A stretch of 64,000 nucleotides of DNA, from positions 18,190,501 to 18,254,500 of the forward strand of contig NC_084896.1 in assembly GCF_958979055.1 (NCBI RefSeq), in the 5' to 3' direction. Source of the DNA: Alnus glutinosa (lineage: Eukaryota > Streptophyta > Magnoliopsida > Fagales > Betulaceae). Below the pieces are notes generated by a model, which was given only the letters and a program-made list of their open reading frames with translations, searched no databases and had not been told where the DNA came from. Shown here one piece after another: positions 1-12,900 of the stretch. The position numbers were made by a program, and so were the translations under genes. Each line of letters opens with the position of its first letter. Positions within the stretch are counted from its first letter, which is position 1.

Positions 1-1
1 T

Positions 2-3000
2 AATGTTGCTGCCAATTTACTCTCAATTAATCGTTTTTGTCTTGATAATGACTGCTTCTTTATACTAACTGGCACTCATTTTCTTATCAAGGCAAACCTG
101 ACGGGCCAAACCATCCTTGAAGGCCCCAGCATCAATGGCCTCTATCCAATAAATCTGCAACGCTGTTCTCTTAATAAAGCTCGTTCCTGCGTCGCCTTGC
201 TTGGTGTGTCTGCTTCCTTTGATACATGGCATGCTCGGTTGGGCCATGCAGCGTCTGGTGTAGTTTCTCGTGTCCTTCGTACCACTCATCTACCAGTGTC
301 ATCTCGTCCGAATAAAACTTCCGTTTGTGAATTCTGTCAGTATGGAAAATCCAAGCAGCTGCCATTTGCTCACTCTTCTCGGGTTACAACATCCCCTTTG
401 GAGTTAGTACATTCAGATGTCTGGACGTCCCCATCCGTGTCTCTTGGTGGCTGTCGCTACTATGTTGTTTTTATTGATGATTTTAGTCGCTTTTGTTGGG
501 TTTACCCCTTAGCTCAAAAATCAGATGTCTTTCTTTCCTTTGTCAAATTTAAAGCTCTTGTTGAGAATCAGCTTTGTACTCGAATAAAACAATTTCAATC
601 TGATAATGGAGGCGAGTTTGTTTCTAAAACTTTTTCTGATTTCTTTGCACTGCATGGAATATTACATCGACGATCTTGTCCTCATACAGCCCAACAAAAT
701 GGCTTAGCTGAACGTAAACACCGTCACCTCATGGAAATGGGATTATCACTCCTTGCTCAATCTCATCTCCCTAATTTGTTTTGGGTTGATGCCGTTTTAC
801 ACTCTGCCTATATCATCAACAGGCTGCCCACACCCTTGCTGTCCAATGAATCCCCTTTCTCCAAACTCTTTCAGCGCTCACCCGACTACTCTCTGTTTCG
901 TGTCTTCGGTTGTGCTGCATATCCATTACTTCGTCCATACCTTCCCCACAAACTTGCATTTAAAAGCAAGCAATGTGTGTTCATTGGTTTCAGCCCCCAC
1001 CATAAGGGCTATCGATGCCTTGATCCAGTTACTCATCGTGTTTACCTTTCCCGGAATGTGTTTTTTGATGAACAGTTGTTTCCAGCCCAACATCGATCTC
1101 TTCTTCCTCCTCCTCCCCGGGTTCCAGCACCTGAGACACCACCCGTTGTCATCCAGCTGCCTGACACTGTCATCCCACATTCTGCCCCTCCTCCTCCTGC
1201 AACATCTCCCCCTTCTCCACAGGCTTTTCCAACACAATCTGTGTCCTCTCCTACTCGGAGTCCTGCCTCTTCTCCAGTTTCTTCTCCTTCCCCTGCTCGT
1301 CCTGATTCTGGAGCCCTTAACACATTATCTACTGCTTCTGTTTCTTCTTTGCAGGTGGTTCCAGCAACTACATCACCCCAGGCTGCCCCATCCCTCCCAG
1401 CCTCCCATCAGATGGTCACCCGCTCAAAGACAGGCTCCCTTCGGCCCAAGAGCTACACTGATTTCCAGCTCTTTTACTCCACTCGTCACCCCCTACGGGC
1501 CTTGCACAGCACCATTGTGTCAGAACCAACTTGCTTCTCCGATGCTTCCAAGTCCTCAGAATGGCGTGATGCCATGAATCAGGAGTTCGATGCTCTCCTG
1601 TCTCAAAATACATGGTCTCTTTGCCCTCTCCCAGTTGGACGTCATGCCGTTCGGAATAAGTGGGTGTACAAGCTCAAGCAAAAGCCGGATGGTTCCATCG
1701 AGCGCTATAAAGCGCGTCTTGTAGCCAAGGGCTTTGATCAGCGTTGTGGACTTGATTACACAGAGACCTTCAGCCCTGTGATCAAGCCAGCCACTGTCCG
1801 GGTTGTCCTTGCCATTGCCGTCCACTTCAACTGGTCCGTTCGACAATTGGACATCTCCAACGCATTCCTTCATGGCCAGTTGCAAGAAGATGTCTATATG
1901 ACTCAACCTCAACGATTTGTCCATCCAAAGTTTCCTAACCACGTGTGCAAGCTCCACAAAGCCATTTATGGCCTTAAGCAAGCACCCCGTGCTTGGTTCA
2001 ACCGTCTTTCAGATTCACTTTTAGAATTTGGGTTTACTCAGTCCCTGGTTGATACCTCATTGTTCCTGTTTCATCAAGGAGCTGTTCATTTGTTTCCCCT
2101 CATATATGTTGACGATATTTTGATTACAGGAACCCATAGCAGTGTCATTGTCACTCTTCTTGCAAAGCTGCGGACAGATTTTGCGCTGAAAGATCTCGGT
2201 GAGCTGAGCTACTTCCTTGGTATCCAGGTGCAACGTTCAGCCACATCCCTTCACCTACGGCAGTCTAAATACATTCTAGACTTACTGCATAAAGCCAGGA
2301 TGGTTGGTGCTAAATCCTCTCGCTCTCCCTGCGTCACAGGATCCAAATTATCCTCCTTAGATGGCACTCCACTTGAGGATATCACTGAATACCGGCAGCT
2401 TGTTGGAGGCCTGCAATATTGCACTCTCACCCGCCCTGAAATCGCCTATTCAGTCAATCAGCTCTGTCAACATCTCCACTCGCCTACATCCACTCATTGG
2501 ACAGCCCTCAAACGTGTTCTCCGATATTTGAAAGGATCGGTCGACCATGGCCTCTTCTACACTTCAGGTCCTCTTACTTTACAAGCCTACTGTGACTTCG
2601 ATTGGGCCGGTGATCCTGATGATCGCCGGTCCACCACTGGCTTTAGCGTTTTCCTTGGCCCTTGTCTCATTTCCTGGTGTGCTAAGAAGCAGCCCGTTGT
2701 GGCTCGCTCAAGCACGGAAGCCGAATACCGGGCTATGGCTATGGCTACTACTGAACTATATTGGCTTCGCATGTTACTTAAAGACCTTCATCTTCCCCAC
2801 TCCATGCCTCCTATTATTCGGTGTGACAATCTTGGTGCCATGGCTCTTGCCTCTAACCCTATCTATCATGCTCGGACTAAGCATATAGAGGTTGATTACC
2901 ATTTCATTAGAGAAAAGGTCTTGAACAAAGACATCAGCCTTGGATTTATCTCCACCTGCGATCAACCAGCTGATATCTTTACTAAGGGGCTGACTTCCTC

Positions 3001-3034
3001 TCGCTTTCCATGTAAACTCAGTGTGTATATATAG
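2..3034 (+). CDS. Ty1/copia retrotransposon polyprotein (5' end outside window)
   Basis: The frame is open from base 2 to the TAG at 3032-3034, so the protein starts upstream of the window. In order it shows the GAG-pre-integrase zinc region (HARLGH near 230, CEFC near 325), the integrase core with catalytic Asp, Asp and Glu (HSDVW near 409, SDNGGEF near 599, GLAERK near 701), a Pro/Ser-rich linker (about 1090-1400), an RVT_2 reverse transcriptase with YVDD near 2105, and RNase H (YCDFDWAG near 2588, TEAEYRA near 2714). This domain order (integrase before reverse transcriptase) defines Ty1/copia; the RE1-like (Ale) group fits best. It would copy the element RNA and integrate the cDNA. There is no internal stop or frameshift over 1,010 codons, so the copy looks fairly young. 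The last dozen residues after ADIFTKGL do not follow the family; the frame appears to run into LTR sequence. Confidence 0.93.
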   Translation, partial: NVAANLLSINRFCLDNDCFFILTGTHFLIKANLTGQTILEGPSINGLYPINLQRCSLNKARSCVALLGVSASFDTWHARLGHAASGVVSRVLRTTHLPVSSRPNKTSVCEFCQYGKSKQLPFAHSSRVTTSPLELVHSDVWTSPSVSLGGCRYYVVFIDDFSRFCWVYPLAQKSDVFLSFVKFKALVENQLCTRIKQFQSDNGGEFVSKTFSDFFALHGILHRRSCPHTAQQNGLAERKHRHLMEMGLSLLAQSHLPNLFWVDAVLHSAYIINRLPTPLLSNESPFSKLFQRSPDYSLFRVFGCAAYPLLRPYLPHKLAFKSKQCVFIGFSPHHKGYRCLDPVTHRVYLSRNVFFDEQLFPAQHRSLLPPPPRVPAPETPPVVIQLPDTVIPHSAPPPPATSPPSPQAFPTQSVSSPTRSPASSPVSSPSPARPDSGALNTLSTASVSSLQVVPATTSPQAAPSLPASHQMVTRSKTGSLRPKSYTDFQLFYSTRHPLRALHSTIVSEPTCFSDASKSSEWRDAMNQEFDALLSQNTWSLCPLPVGRHAVRNKWVYKLKQKPDGSIERYKARLVAKGFDQRCGLDYTETFSPVIKPATVRVVLAIAVHFNWSVRQLDISNAFLHGQLQEDVYMTQPQRFVHPKFPNHVCKLHKAIYGLKQAPRAWFNRLSDSLLEFGFTQSLVDTSLFLFHQGAVHLFPLIYVDDILITGTHSSVIVTLLAKLRTDFALKDLGELSYFLGIQVQRSATSLHLRQSKYILDLLHKARMVGAKSSRSPCVTGSKLSSLDGTPLEDITEYRQLVGGLQYCTLTRPEIAYSVNQLCQHLHSPTSTHWTALKRVLRYLKGSVDHGLFYTSGPLTLQAYCDFDWAGDPDDRRSTTGFSVFLGPCLISWCAKKQPVVARSSTEAEYRAMAMATTELYWLRMLLKDLHLPHSMPPIIRCDNLGAMALASNPIYHARTKHIEVDYHFIREKVLNKDISLGFISTCDQPADIFTKGLTSSRFPCKLSVYI

Positions 3035-3084
3035 ACATGTAAACTACAGAGAAATATAATTCAAAACTTTCATTCTCTTCTACA
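3009..3084 (+). repeat. Truncated copia LTR remnant
   Basis: Directly after the RNase H coding region the sequence becomes TA-box-like (TGTATATATAG near 3022), then AT-rich, and ends in a TCTACA-type LTR end. I infer that a deletion removed the last codons, the polypurine tract and the first part of the 3' LTR. No second LTR is visible because the 5' half lies outside the window. Confidence 0.4.
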
Positions 3085-3237
3085 ATATTCTTTCAATTTT
3101 AACTTTGATCTATATTTCATATTCTAAATGGAACGTTTGTGGTATTACATATATTATGTTTACTATCTTAATGTCTATACACTTATAAATTGTAATTATA
3201 GAATCTTATATTTATAAAACTTATATATATATACACA

Positions 3238-3440
3238 CGAGCGAGCTAACAATTCGAGCCGAACGAGTCGAGTCAAACTTATACAAGCCGAACTCACGAG
3301 TTTTGTTCAAGTCGAGTTTATATGAGTATGTCTCATTTAATATATGAACAGATTATTGTGTTCACGTACAACTCATTTATTTGTTGAACCGAGACCAAAT
3401 CGAATTTAAGTGAGCTGAGTTGATCTGAGTTTATGAGATA
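3238..3440. repeat. Dispersed repeat, copy 1 of 2
   Basis: About 170 bp beginning GAGCGAGCTAAC and rich in CGAGCCGAAC-type motifs. It recurs in the same orientation at 39351-39560 with roughly 85% identity by eye. The Gly-Ala-Glu-like GAGC/CGAG vocabulary is common in plant hAT-type and related repeats, but no termini are clear here. Confidence 0.65.
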
Positions 3441-3734
3441 ATAGTCATAAAATTAAAATAATAAGATTTTTATTTTTAAAAAAAAGAAGTAAGGGACGTG
3501 TCTTAAAAAGGAGAGGGGATTTTTGGGGTATTGATACTTTAGTTAGTTAGTTAGTTAGTAAGATTAGTTAGGTTTTAGTTAAGGATAAATAATCGGTTAG
3601 TTTAAAGGTTAAATTAGTTAGTTTAGTTAGTAGCGAATGGTTGGTTAGTTAGGTTAGAGTAGTTGGTTAAGTTAGGAGGATTTTAGTTTTGTTAGTTAGT
3701 GGAGGATGAGCGGGTGATGGGGGGGGTGGCAAAT

Positions 3735-3878
3735 ATAATTACTCCCAGCAACTCACAGATAGAGAAGAAGAGAGGACCGTCGAAGAAGATTATAAGGATA
3801 ATATTACTTGTTCATCATTTTTCTCTTCTTTCTTGGTTTAATTTATAGTAGTAATTTTTTGTTGCTGGGAGTAATTAT
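3735..3878. repeat. 18-bp perfect inverted repeat with 108-bp spacer
   Basis: ATAATTACTCCCAGCAAC at 3735-3752 is exactly reversed and complemented at 3861-3878. The spacer is AG-rich then T-rich. This could be the stem of a small foldback element. Confidence 0.8.
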
Positions 3879-4370
3879 AGTCGAGAGATTATTATCTGAT
3901 TCTTCGGATTTATAGTAGAGAGATTGTGTTTTATAAGTTGCATCTATTATCTTTGGGGAAATGATACTTGGGGGGACGTTTTACCTCCCCCAGCCGACTT
4001 TTTTTAATAAAAAAATAATTTTTTTAATCAAAAACAACTTCTGATGTGACTTCAAAAATTGCTTTTAATTTAAAAAATTCTATTTAAATGAAAAGGGCCG
4101 AGCAGGAGCCGGCTGACTTGCCCATGCCTATCATTACTCTTATCTTTGTACGTAATATGTATTAGAGAAATTTATTTCTTTGTAAGAAGTAGATTTCCCC
4201 TATTTGCTATAAAATAAAGTAAAAAATATGGGAGCTAATACTTGGCTGTATTTTATAATTTCCATGTTAACACATCTTGTTTTTCCATTTTTTTTCTCAA
4301 AATAACTAATTGGCCTATTATTTTGTTGGTACCTTTCTTGTAATTTGTTTAATTTCCACGATCACTTTAT

Positions 4371-4418
<48 letters not shown>

Positions 4419-6779
4419 TCCTGACTTAGTGAGTAGTCACGTGTGAAACATACAAGTATGAACCCATTCTTTATGAGAATATCAAATTTCATGCATCAAG
4501 TTTTTTTTTTTTTGATAAGTCATGCATCAAGGTAACTCTCATCCATATGGCTTATTTGTATCTTTAACCATCTTACAGTGAAGTTTGCGTGTCTCGTAGG
4601 ACGTCTGTTACAACCCTAGTGCTCTAAGCATTGTACATAGCCAGCCATCCGTTAGTTAATCGATGGGTCGATTACTTCAGGTGACACTCAACCAGTTACC
4701 CAACTTCGTAGGTGATTACATTGGTTACAATAACATTCAGATCCAATTTTCAAATTATCAACTCATCAAACGGTCCATAAGATCAAGTCTATATAAGTTG
4801 GTATGCATTTGCCACAGTTTTTTTTATAGCAGTTTCATTTCCCGGTGATCATGTCATATTATTATTTCCATGTTCCATGCATTTAAAATAGCAATGGGAG
4901 AGACACACGATCATTCCTTTCATAAATCATTCCACTTTTCTCAAAAATTCAAGGCTCACAACATTGAATCATAAAGCATTTCATAGTAGTGCAAATATGC
5001 ACATTTCATATCAAAATAGATATGCTAAAAAATCATTGTTTTAGGGTTTTATGTGAGTTTACTCAAATTGATTGTAAAAGTCCTGTACAAAACCTTCCTC
5101 AAAAGCCTCAATCTCTTCATTTGCAAGATATCATATCATCAATTGGGTCCATAAATCGTAAACCCTAGTATAACACTTAAAATTTCTAGATTTTCTGCAT
5201 TTCTACTAAGTACTAGAAGAACGAACCTCAAACAGTGTTCGAACAGTCAACATTGTTAGAATGATTTTGATCATCGTATGAAAGGTACCGTTCTAGCAGC
5301 TCGCATAATGGTAGAACAATACATTGTTCATCGTCTCAAACCTCTAATTTTTTTTTTTTTTTTTTTTAACAGGGTCTCCAATGGCTCTAATTAAAACCTT
5401 CATAGACGCTTTCTTTTCGTCCTTTTAACATTTTTAATGGCTTAAAAACGAGACATTTTTATAATATAGCCCAAAACTTGCCAACTTTCTTTTCCTTTGA
5501 TTTTTCTTTCACCAACCACACTACAAGATAGCCAAGATCTACTCATTACAGAGCTTAAACGTCAATCTTAGTCTCATTCGTCCAAGACATGACACCATCT
5601 ACCGAAAGCTAGGGTACGTTTTTCCTTATAAAAACCCCTTAATTTTCTCACCGCACCACAACTTGTCACACACACACACACATAATAAAACCTACCATAA
5701 ATGGTGATTAAAGCATGCTTTATAAACGAAATAGACCAAGGAAAAATGGTGTGGGTTTAACTCCTTGAAGATTGGAAGCTCAACCTCCAAAATCCTCTCC
5801 ATCTTCCTCCTCCTCTTCCTCCTTGTGGGAGAGGCGGCCAACTCGAACGCACTAGTTCTTGTTTATCAATGTACATAGGCATAGCTCAACTCGAGGAATA
5901 AATGGGCCTCGCTAGGCCCTGAGGCTCAAATGAGCCTAACGTTGACCGAGGGCCAGGTGGGCCCTTGATAAATAGTATTACCATTCAATAAATGGAAAAG
6001 GGTTATTATGCCCTTCATGAAAAATATAGATGTCGAAATTCTTTAGTTTATTAATGTGGTAAAGAGCGGTGTTATTTGTATACACCATATTTGGTGTGGG
6101 ACTCATGTATATGTAATGAGTTTTATATATATAGATCCTACACCAAATATAAATATGTGTACAAAATATATATATAAAAAAAAATATATACAAATATCAT
6201 TTGTCATGCCGTAAATGATGTACTTTTTCGTTGAGCCTATGGCACCACCAGGCATGCACCATCTATCCCAACTCCCCAAGTAATATGCAGTAAAATGAAA
6301 GTCATCAGAAGATATCAGACATTACGACGTCGGTCCAACTACAAGGGTTTTTTTTTTTTTTTTTTTTTTTTCCCCCTGAGCTACTACAAGGTGTTAGAAC
6401 TTGCTAAATCTGGATAAATATTTCAAACCTGCCAATGACCTAGATGAGATAAATCCTAGAATAGAGAGTGGTGATATGACAAAGCCCCCAACAATTTAAT
6501 TTAAAATTAATAATAATTATTATCTTTAAAATGTACACAATAAAATACCCTAAAAATTTCTAGAAAGTGAAGATTATCGACCTAACCACCAAAAATCGGG
6601 ATAAGAATCTCCAAACAATTTTTCACCCGAATTGTTAACAATTTAGGCATAAGATGTGACTCTTATAATGTTCTGTCCAAATAGGATTTTTGTCCTTAAT
6701 TTGAAGGGTACATGTCTTATTATTATTATTATTAAAAAAAAAAAAAGAAAAAAAAAAAGAAAAGAAGAAAAAGGCGCCG

Positions 6780-6971
6780 GGTTAAAGATATCCCGCTCCA
6801 AGAAGTCGAAACAAAAACGCGCAAAAGCTCCTTTTGACTGGTTCTCCCTTGAAATCAAAGCCTTTCAAAGCTTTCAACGACCGGACGTCTTCCTCTTCCT
6901 CTTCCGGAGGATAAACAGAGTTACAGAGAGACATATATGCAAGAAATATTTCAAGAAGAAGAAGAAGAAAA
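6780..6971 (+). promoter_or_regulatory. Probable 5' UTR / proximal promoter of the LMBD2-like gene
   Basis: The stretch is richer in GC than its surroundings and carries CTTCCTCTTCCTCTTCC-type pyrimidine and AGAAGAAGAAGAA purine repeats just before the ATG, a common look of plant 5' leaders. An A-rich tract lies just upstream (6733-6770). No convincing TATA box was identified. Confidence 0.45.
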
Positions 6972-9900
6972 ATGTGGGTGTTCTATCTTATATCGCTGCC
7001 TCTCACAATGGGTATGGTGGTGATCACCTTGAAATATTTCGCGGGACCCGGCGTCCCCAGATACGTTCTCTTCACCGTCGGATACACCTGGTTCTGCTCT
7101 CTCTCCATCATCATTCTCTTTCCTGCCGATATTTGGACCGTAAATACATATACATTTTACACATTATATAACCGACATTGCACCATTTCTTGTTTCTGTG
7201 AACGCTGAATTTCATTTTATGGTTTGGTGAATGTTTGGAGGTTTTGGATTTTAGTCTGAATTCTTCCTCTCAGACCCAAATCATCGCAAAGCGGAAGGTC
7301 ATTGTTGAAGACTGATTCTTTAACAGCTAAGCTGATCAGATTTTGGAATATGAGAGGATTTACAGAACCAAACTCCAAACATATCAAAATAAAATAAATC
7401 TATAAAATTATAATAATGATGGTATCCTCAGAGCGAAATGGTGTGTATCTTTATTTGTTTTGGAATGTTGAATAGTGTCGCGTGTATTAGAGGAAAACAA
7501 TTTTTTTTGATTGAAATGAAGCCTTCAATTTACATATTTCACTTTTTTTTTTCTTATTTAATAGGCCCTCAATCTCAATCTGTTGAATGCCTAAATTGAA
7601 TTAGTTTTTTCTCATCTCAAGTATTTTTGTGTTTGATGTGATATTGGGTTAATTGGTTTGATGATTGCGAGTTGATTTTATTTGTTCTCATCATGCAGAC
7701 TATAATGGGCCACTACAGTGGGGGGATATCTTTCTTTTGGAGCTTGTCATATTGGAGTACTTTTTTACTTACTTGGTAAGCTATTTTGTAATTCGTTTAT
7801 CTTTTCATCCTCTTACATTTATTTATTTATTTTCTGAGCCCCTATGTTAAAGGAGGTTGGCTTTCATCGGAACTTGTCTAGCTAATTAATTATGGAAATC
7901 CTAATATTTAAACTACTGATTGAGTGATTGTATCTTATAGTGTCTGTTTTTTTTTCTTTTTGTTAAAAAAATTCACACATATATAGAATCCTCTAGATTA
8001 TTTTATTTATTCTTTTGTTCTATATTTTATTTAAACTAATATTTGTAACTTTTAAGGATGATTTTGTAGTTAACATTTAGGAAAATTTGGGTTTTGATGG
8101 TTGATAAAATGATGTTTCACAACTTGGTCAATATTTCTTTATCATTGCTTCCTTTTGCAGAAGCCAAAAGGGTTCACTTTTGAGCCTATGTGCTCATCTA
8201 CTTAGATTTATTTGCATATAAATGTCCTGATTAGTCTGTTGGAAATTCTTTTCTATGACTTTGCCTAACGATGTTTTGGGTAATTTTTGTCAAGCATTCC
8301 TTGTTATTTGAAGTACATGTATTGCAACTTCTTGGCGATACCAATCTGCAGTTTTCTTTTCCAAAGCCAACTAAACACTCAACCAAATATTATTCTTCAC
8401 AACACATCTCCAAAAAAGCAGGCAGTACCTGCTTCTTTTAGGAATCAATTAAACGGAAGAAGTGCTTGACATTAGTGTGTTATCCATAATTCATTTCACT
8501 AATTTGAAGTGTGAGGTAGAAATTCTTTTTACCACTCTTCACTTGACTGAATCGAGGGCTAATCATTATGAGATAGACTTCTATTTTGGTGAATATGTTA
8601 CTCTAGACTTTATTGTATGTTTATTTTCTCAGTCATGTAGTATAAATATCTATGAACTTGTCTTTATAATCTGTACACCTTTTGCCCTCTTGTAGAAAGT
8701 GATTATAATTCTTTTACTGAGTTGTAAACCTTGATAACTAACACTTTTGACCATAATTAAGCTAATCCCCACTTTCAACTAAAAGATAAGTAGAAACTAA
8801 AAATAAAAACTTAATTTCTATTATAGTGCCACGTTAACGACTTGAAACTAGCTAGTGTAATGTTTAATTGCTACAATTACTTGCTATTTTAACTTGAAGC
8901 TTTTCCCCTCTAAATATGAAATGTGATACTAAGCAAAACTATTGAATCTTGACAACGTCAAATCAGCTTTCTGGAGCGCATCAAGGCATTTGGAACTTTT
9001 TTTGTTCTTTTTCCGCTCCCCATATTTTAAGCTGTTATTGATCCCAACCAACATACTATGCTGTAACTGAAACTGTGTAATGTGATTTATCCACTTTAAA
9101 GAAAAAGAAAAAAGAAAAACATGTTCATAAAATGAGTATTCCTGAAATTAGAATGCTGTGATGGATGATTGGAACAATATAAAGATAGATTAAGCAATGA
9201 AGATTTTCATTGAATGGTGAAGGCAGTATCTATCGTGAAAAGGATGAGGGATAGTAACTTAAGATGGTTTAGTCAAGTACAAAGAGTGTCATGATTCAAT
9301 TTAAAGGTCTCGAAAGGAACAGAGTGAGGCCTAATGGCTAGAAGTAGCAAAGAAGGGTATGATACAGGTGGTGATGGAGAGTATAACCTTAGACAGGATA
9401 TAATCATGAAAAAAGATGCAAGTAGCCAACTTTAATTAGTTGATAAAGGTATTCATAGAGCTGACCCCAACTAGATAGGATAAAGACTTGAGTTGAATCG
9501 AGTAGAGTTGGTAGGATCTAGGATTGTTTTTGTTCAACTGTAAGCATTATAATGTTTATTTTCTTTGCTCCAGTATTGATTACCTTTTTAAGTAAACAGT
9601 TTTTGGGGCCTCAGAAAAATTTATAGCTTAGACAAAGCATTTATGCTCATAGATTTATATAACACTATTTCTCTACGTAGGGTTGTGGTGCCCACTATTC
9701 AGGGTTATGAAGATGCTGGGGACTTCACTGTGACAGAAAGATTGAAAACTAGCATTCATGAAAACTTAGTCTTTTACCTATGCATTGGCAGTATTGGACT
9801 TTTTGGACTAGTACTACTGATTCTCTTACGCAGAAATTGGTTTGCTTCTTACCTTGCTAACATATTTTCGGTTTTATCTCTTTCTTTGACTGTGAACCCT

Positions 9901-12900
9901 TATTTTTTTTAATTCCATTCTGTTCCTTTTGCTATAATATCTTTATTCCTTTAACTGTCCACACATGACCTTCATTTTGAGAAGGATATATATGTTTAAA
10001 TTGCATGCATCAGAAAATGGTTAAAGTCAGATCACACCAAGCTGGTATAGAAGCAGGACAAGAATAGGTCCAATCTCAGTTAACCACACTCGAAGCCATA
10101 AGGAAAATATCACTTGGACAGGAAGCACCCAGCATAAAGCCATTGGCTAACGCTTGTTTTCTTTCTTTAGTTCCTTCTCGAAAGTTGTCTAAAATTCCTA
10201 TTTGCCATGAGTGAATCAAATACATTAATTACCTGTCATTTTGCAGCGGCTAGGGTATCTGTGAAGCATGTTCGTAGTTTTTCCTCTAATTAATAAAATA
10301 GTATCTAAAGCCCTTTCCAAACTTCCATTCAGGCTCAGCTTTGGGGTATAGTAGGAGCGCCATGGCTCCAATTATAGGCATGCATCCTTTGTTCATGAGG
10401 TGCAGCATGAAGAATGTTTCTTGTCTCATGTTAATTTTTATTTATTTATTTTTAATTTTATGTGAGATGATTATGTGAGAGAAATAGGAAGAGAAACTAT
10501 GAAAAGAAGAGCTGGATTCTATCACCCCTCATTCCATTCTTTCCACGAATATAAGAGGAGCATACATTTACAATATATGACAGAATATTCTGGAAAGAGA
10601 CAGCTGGTAGGGACAGCTGAACAGGAACACCTCACCAAGTGATTCTTTTAGAAGAGAATAGCATTCTCTCTCTAACACTCACCCTCAAGCTGGCTCCAGG
10701 TTGGAAGAAACAAAACAAAAAACAAACTCTAACACTCCCCCACAAGCTGGATTAGCTTGGACCATACAAACATAAAGAAAAATCATAAAAAACAAAACAT
10801 TAACAATGTGACGTAGCGGAAGACTTGGTAACAACAATCATAAGCGTTTGCTTTTTCTAATCAATAGAGAAAACAAGCCCTAAGGCTTAAAGAACAATAA
10901 ACTCTGCAGAGTGTTTGAGAGAATTCTTTGATTTGATAAATAATTCAATAGTTGATTATTACATTGGAAACTCACCTATAAATAGTAGAGAAATACTTGT
11001 AGAGAAAGTAAACCTATTCCTAGTAGTGAAAGTAAACATAACTCTAGTAAGGAAATGAAAAAATTAAATCCTAATAAATCCTAGCATCCTACTTCAGTCT
11101 CCCCTTCTTGAAAAGAACTTGTCCTTGAGTTAATTTCTGACTCCTTTGGTGGAAAATATTCAAGAATGTTTGACACATTGAAAGTTGAGGATATTGCCAT
11201 GTCCTTTGGAAGATCAAGGATGCGTGCATTGTTGGTAATCTTCTTAAGGACCTTGCATGGACCATACTTGTTCCTCAACTTTCCAAAAGTACCAATCGGT
11301 ACTCGCCCCTATGATCACAAGATCTCCTTCTTGAAAAATTCTTCGATCCCTTGTCTACCGTCATCTTATACTTGGCATAAGATTCTTCTAGATGCTGACG
11401 AACTTCCTCTTGGGTGGCTTTCATCTGTTCTGCTAAATGCTCTGCTGCCACACTATCTCCCGGTAACTTGGGTAGAGAAATGAGGTCCACTGCATGCCTC
11501 GGAGTCCTCCCATAGACGACCTCAAATGATGCCTTCCCAGTGGACCGATTTACCATGTTGTTATATGCAAACTCGGCTTGAGCTAAAGCCAAGTCCCACT
11601 GCTTTGGCTTATCTCCCACAATACATCGAAGAAGGTTGCCCAATGTCTGATTAACAACTTTTGTTTGTCCGTTCGTCTGCGGATAGCTTGTACTACTGAA
11701 GTTCAATGCTGTGTCAAACCGTCTCCACAGTGTTCACCAGAAGTGTGATAAGAATTTGGTGTCCCAATTGGAAGTGATAGACTTTGGTACTCCATGCAAT
11801 TGAACCACCTCTCAGAAAGAATAGATTGGCCACTTGGATAACATCTAATGTTTTCTTGCAAGCAACAAAGTGAGCCATTTTGGAAAACCTATCCACAATT
11901 ACTATTATCAAATCTACTCCTCATTGGGTTCTTGGAAGATCCAATACGAAATCCATGGATAGATCTTCCCACGGTGCTTCCGGTATCAGTAAAGGCATGT
12001 ATAGGCCTATGTTTTCGGTTTGTCCCTTAGCTACCTGACAGATTGGGTATCGTCGGACATAATTACCTACTTCTTCAATTGCGGCCAGTAATATCGATCC
12101 TATACCAAGGTGATGGTCTTGTCTCTTCCAAGGTGTCCACCTAGACCTCCAACATGTAATTCTCAAATCACTTGTTCCTGTAAGGAACTCATCAGGATGC
12201 AAAGTTGATTCCCTCGGAATAGATACCCCTCTTGAATATGCATATTGGGAATTGGTTGCCTTGTTTTGCAACGCCTCCAGACTTCGCTAAAATCCTCGTT
12301 TGCCTCACTTTTGTCTCGTTTCTCCCAGCTTCTCACTAAAGAACTCGACTAGTTTTCCTTCTTGAGACAGCACAGCTCTGATCCCCACGATCGATGCGTC
12401 ACACTTAACTTCGAACAACTTGTCAAAATCGGGTAAAGCAAGTACAAGTGTTGTACATAGTTTTTCTTTGATGATCGTGAAACTCCGATCAGCTTCGTCA
12501 CCCCAGTTGAATTTTCCCTTCTTCATGCACTTGGTAATCGGTGCTACAATGTTGCTGAAGTTCCGAACAAGCCACCTATAGAAGGTTGCGAATTCGTGGA
12601 AGCTTCTTACTTCTCCCACCAACTTGAGGGTTGGCCATTCTTGGATCGCTCTCACCTTTTCTTCAGCCACTTGGATTCCATCTGCACTGACCACAAATCC
12701 GAGGAAGAGTAGTCAATCCATCATGAAGTTGCACTTCTTCAAGTTGACGTACAACTTGTTGTCACGGAGGGTTTCCAACACCTTTCTCAGGTGATCTATG
12801 TGATCCATCAGACTGCGACTATAAATAAGAATATCGTCAAAATAGCTGACAATAAATTTCCTAATGAAAGGCTTCAGTACCTGGTTCATGAGTCGCATGA

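Larger units (their letters stand above)
3085..6780. other. AT-rich intergenic region, no gene seen
   Basis: No open frame here resembles a protein family. It holds a dispersed repeat at 3238-3440, TTAG-type low complexity at 3539-3690, an 18-bp inverted repeat at 3735-3752/3861-3878, a 42-T tract at 4373-4414, a (CA)n tract near 5667-5682 and AT dinucleotide runs near 6120-6195. The part from about 6780 to the ATG at 6972 looks like the 5' UTR of the next gene. Confidence 0.6.

Noticed and set aside
753..1577. Long open frame in another phase of the copia element
   Set aside because: It lies fully inside the copia polyprotein frame, is Leu/Pro-rich from C/T-rich codons, and matches no family; it is a shadow frame.
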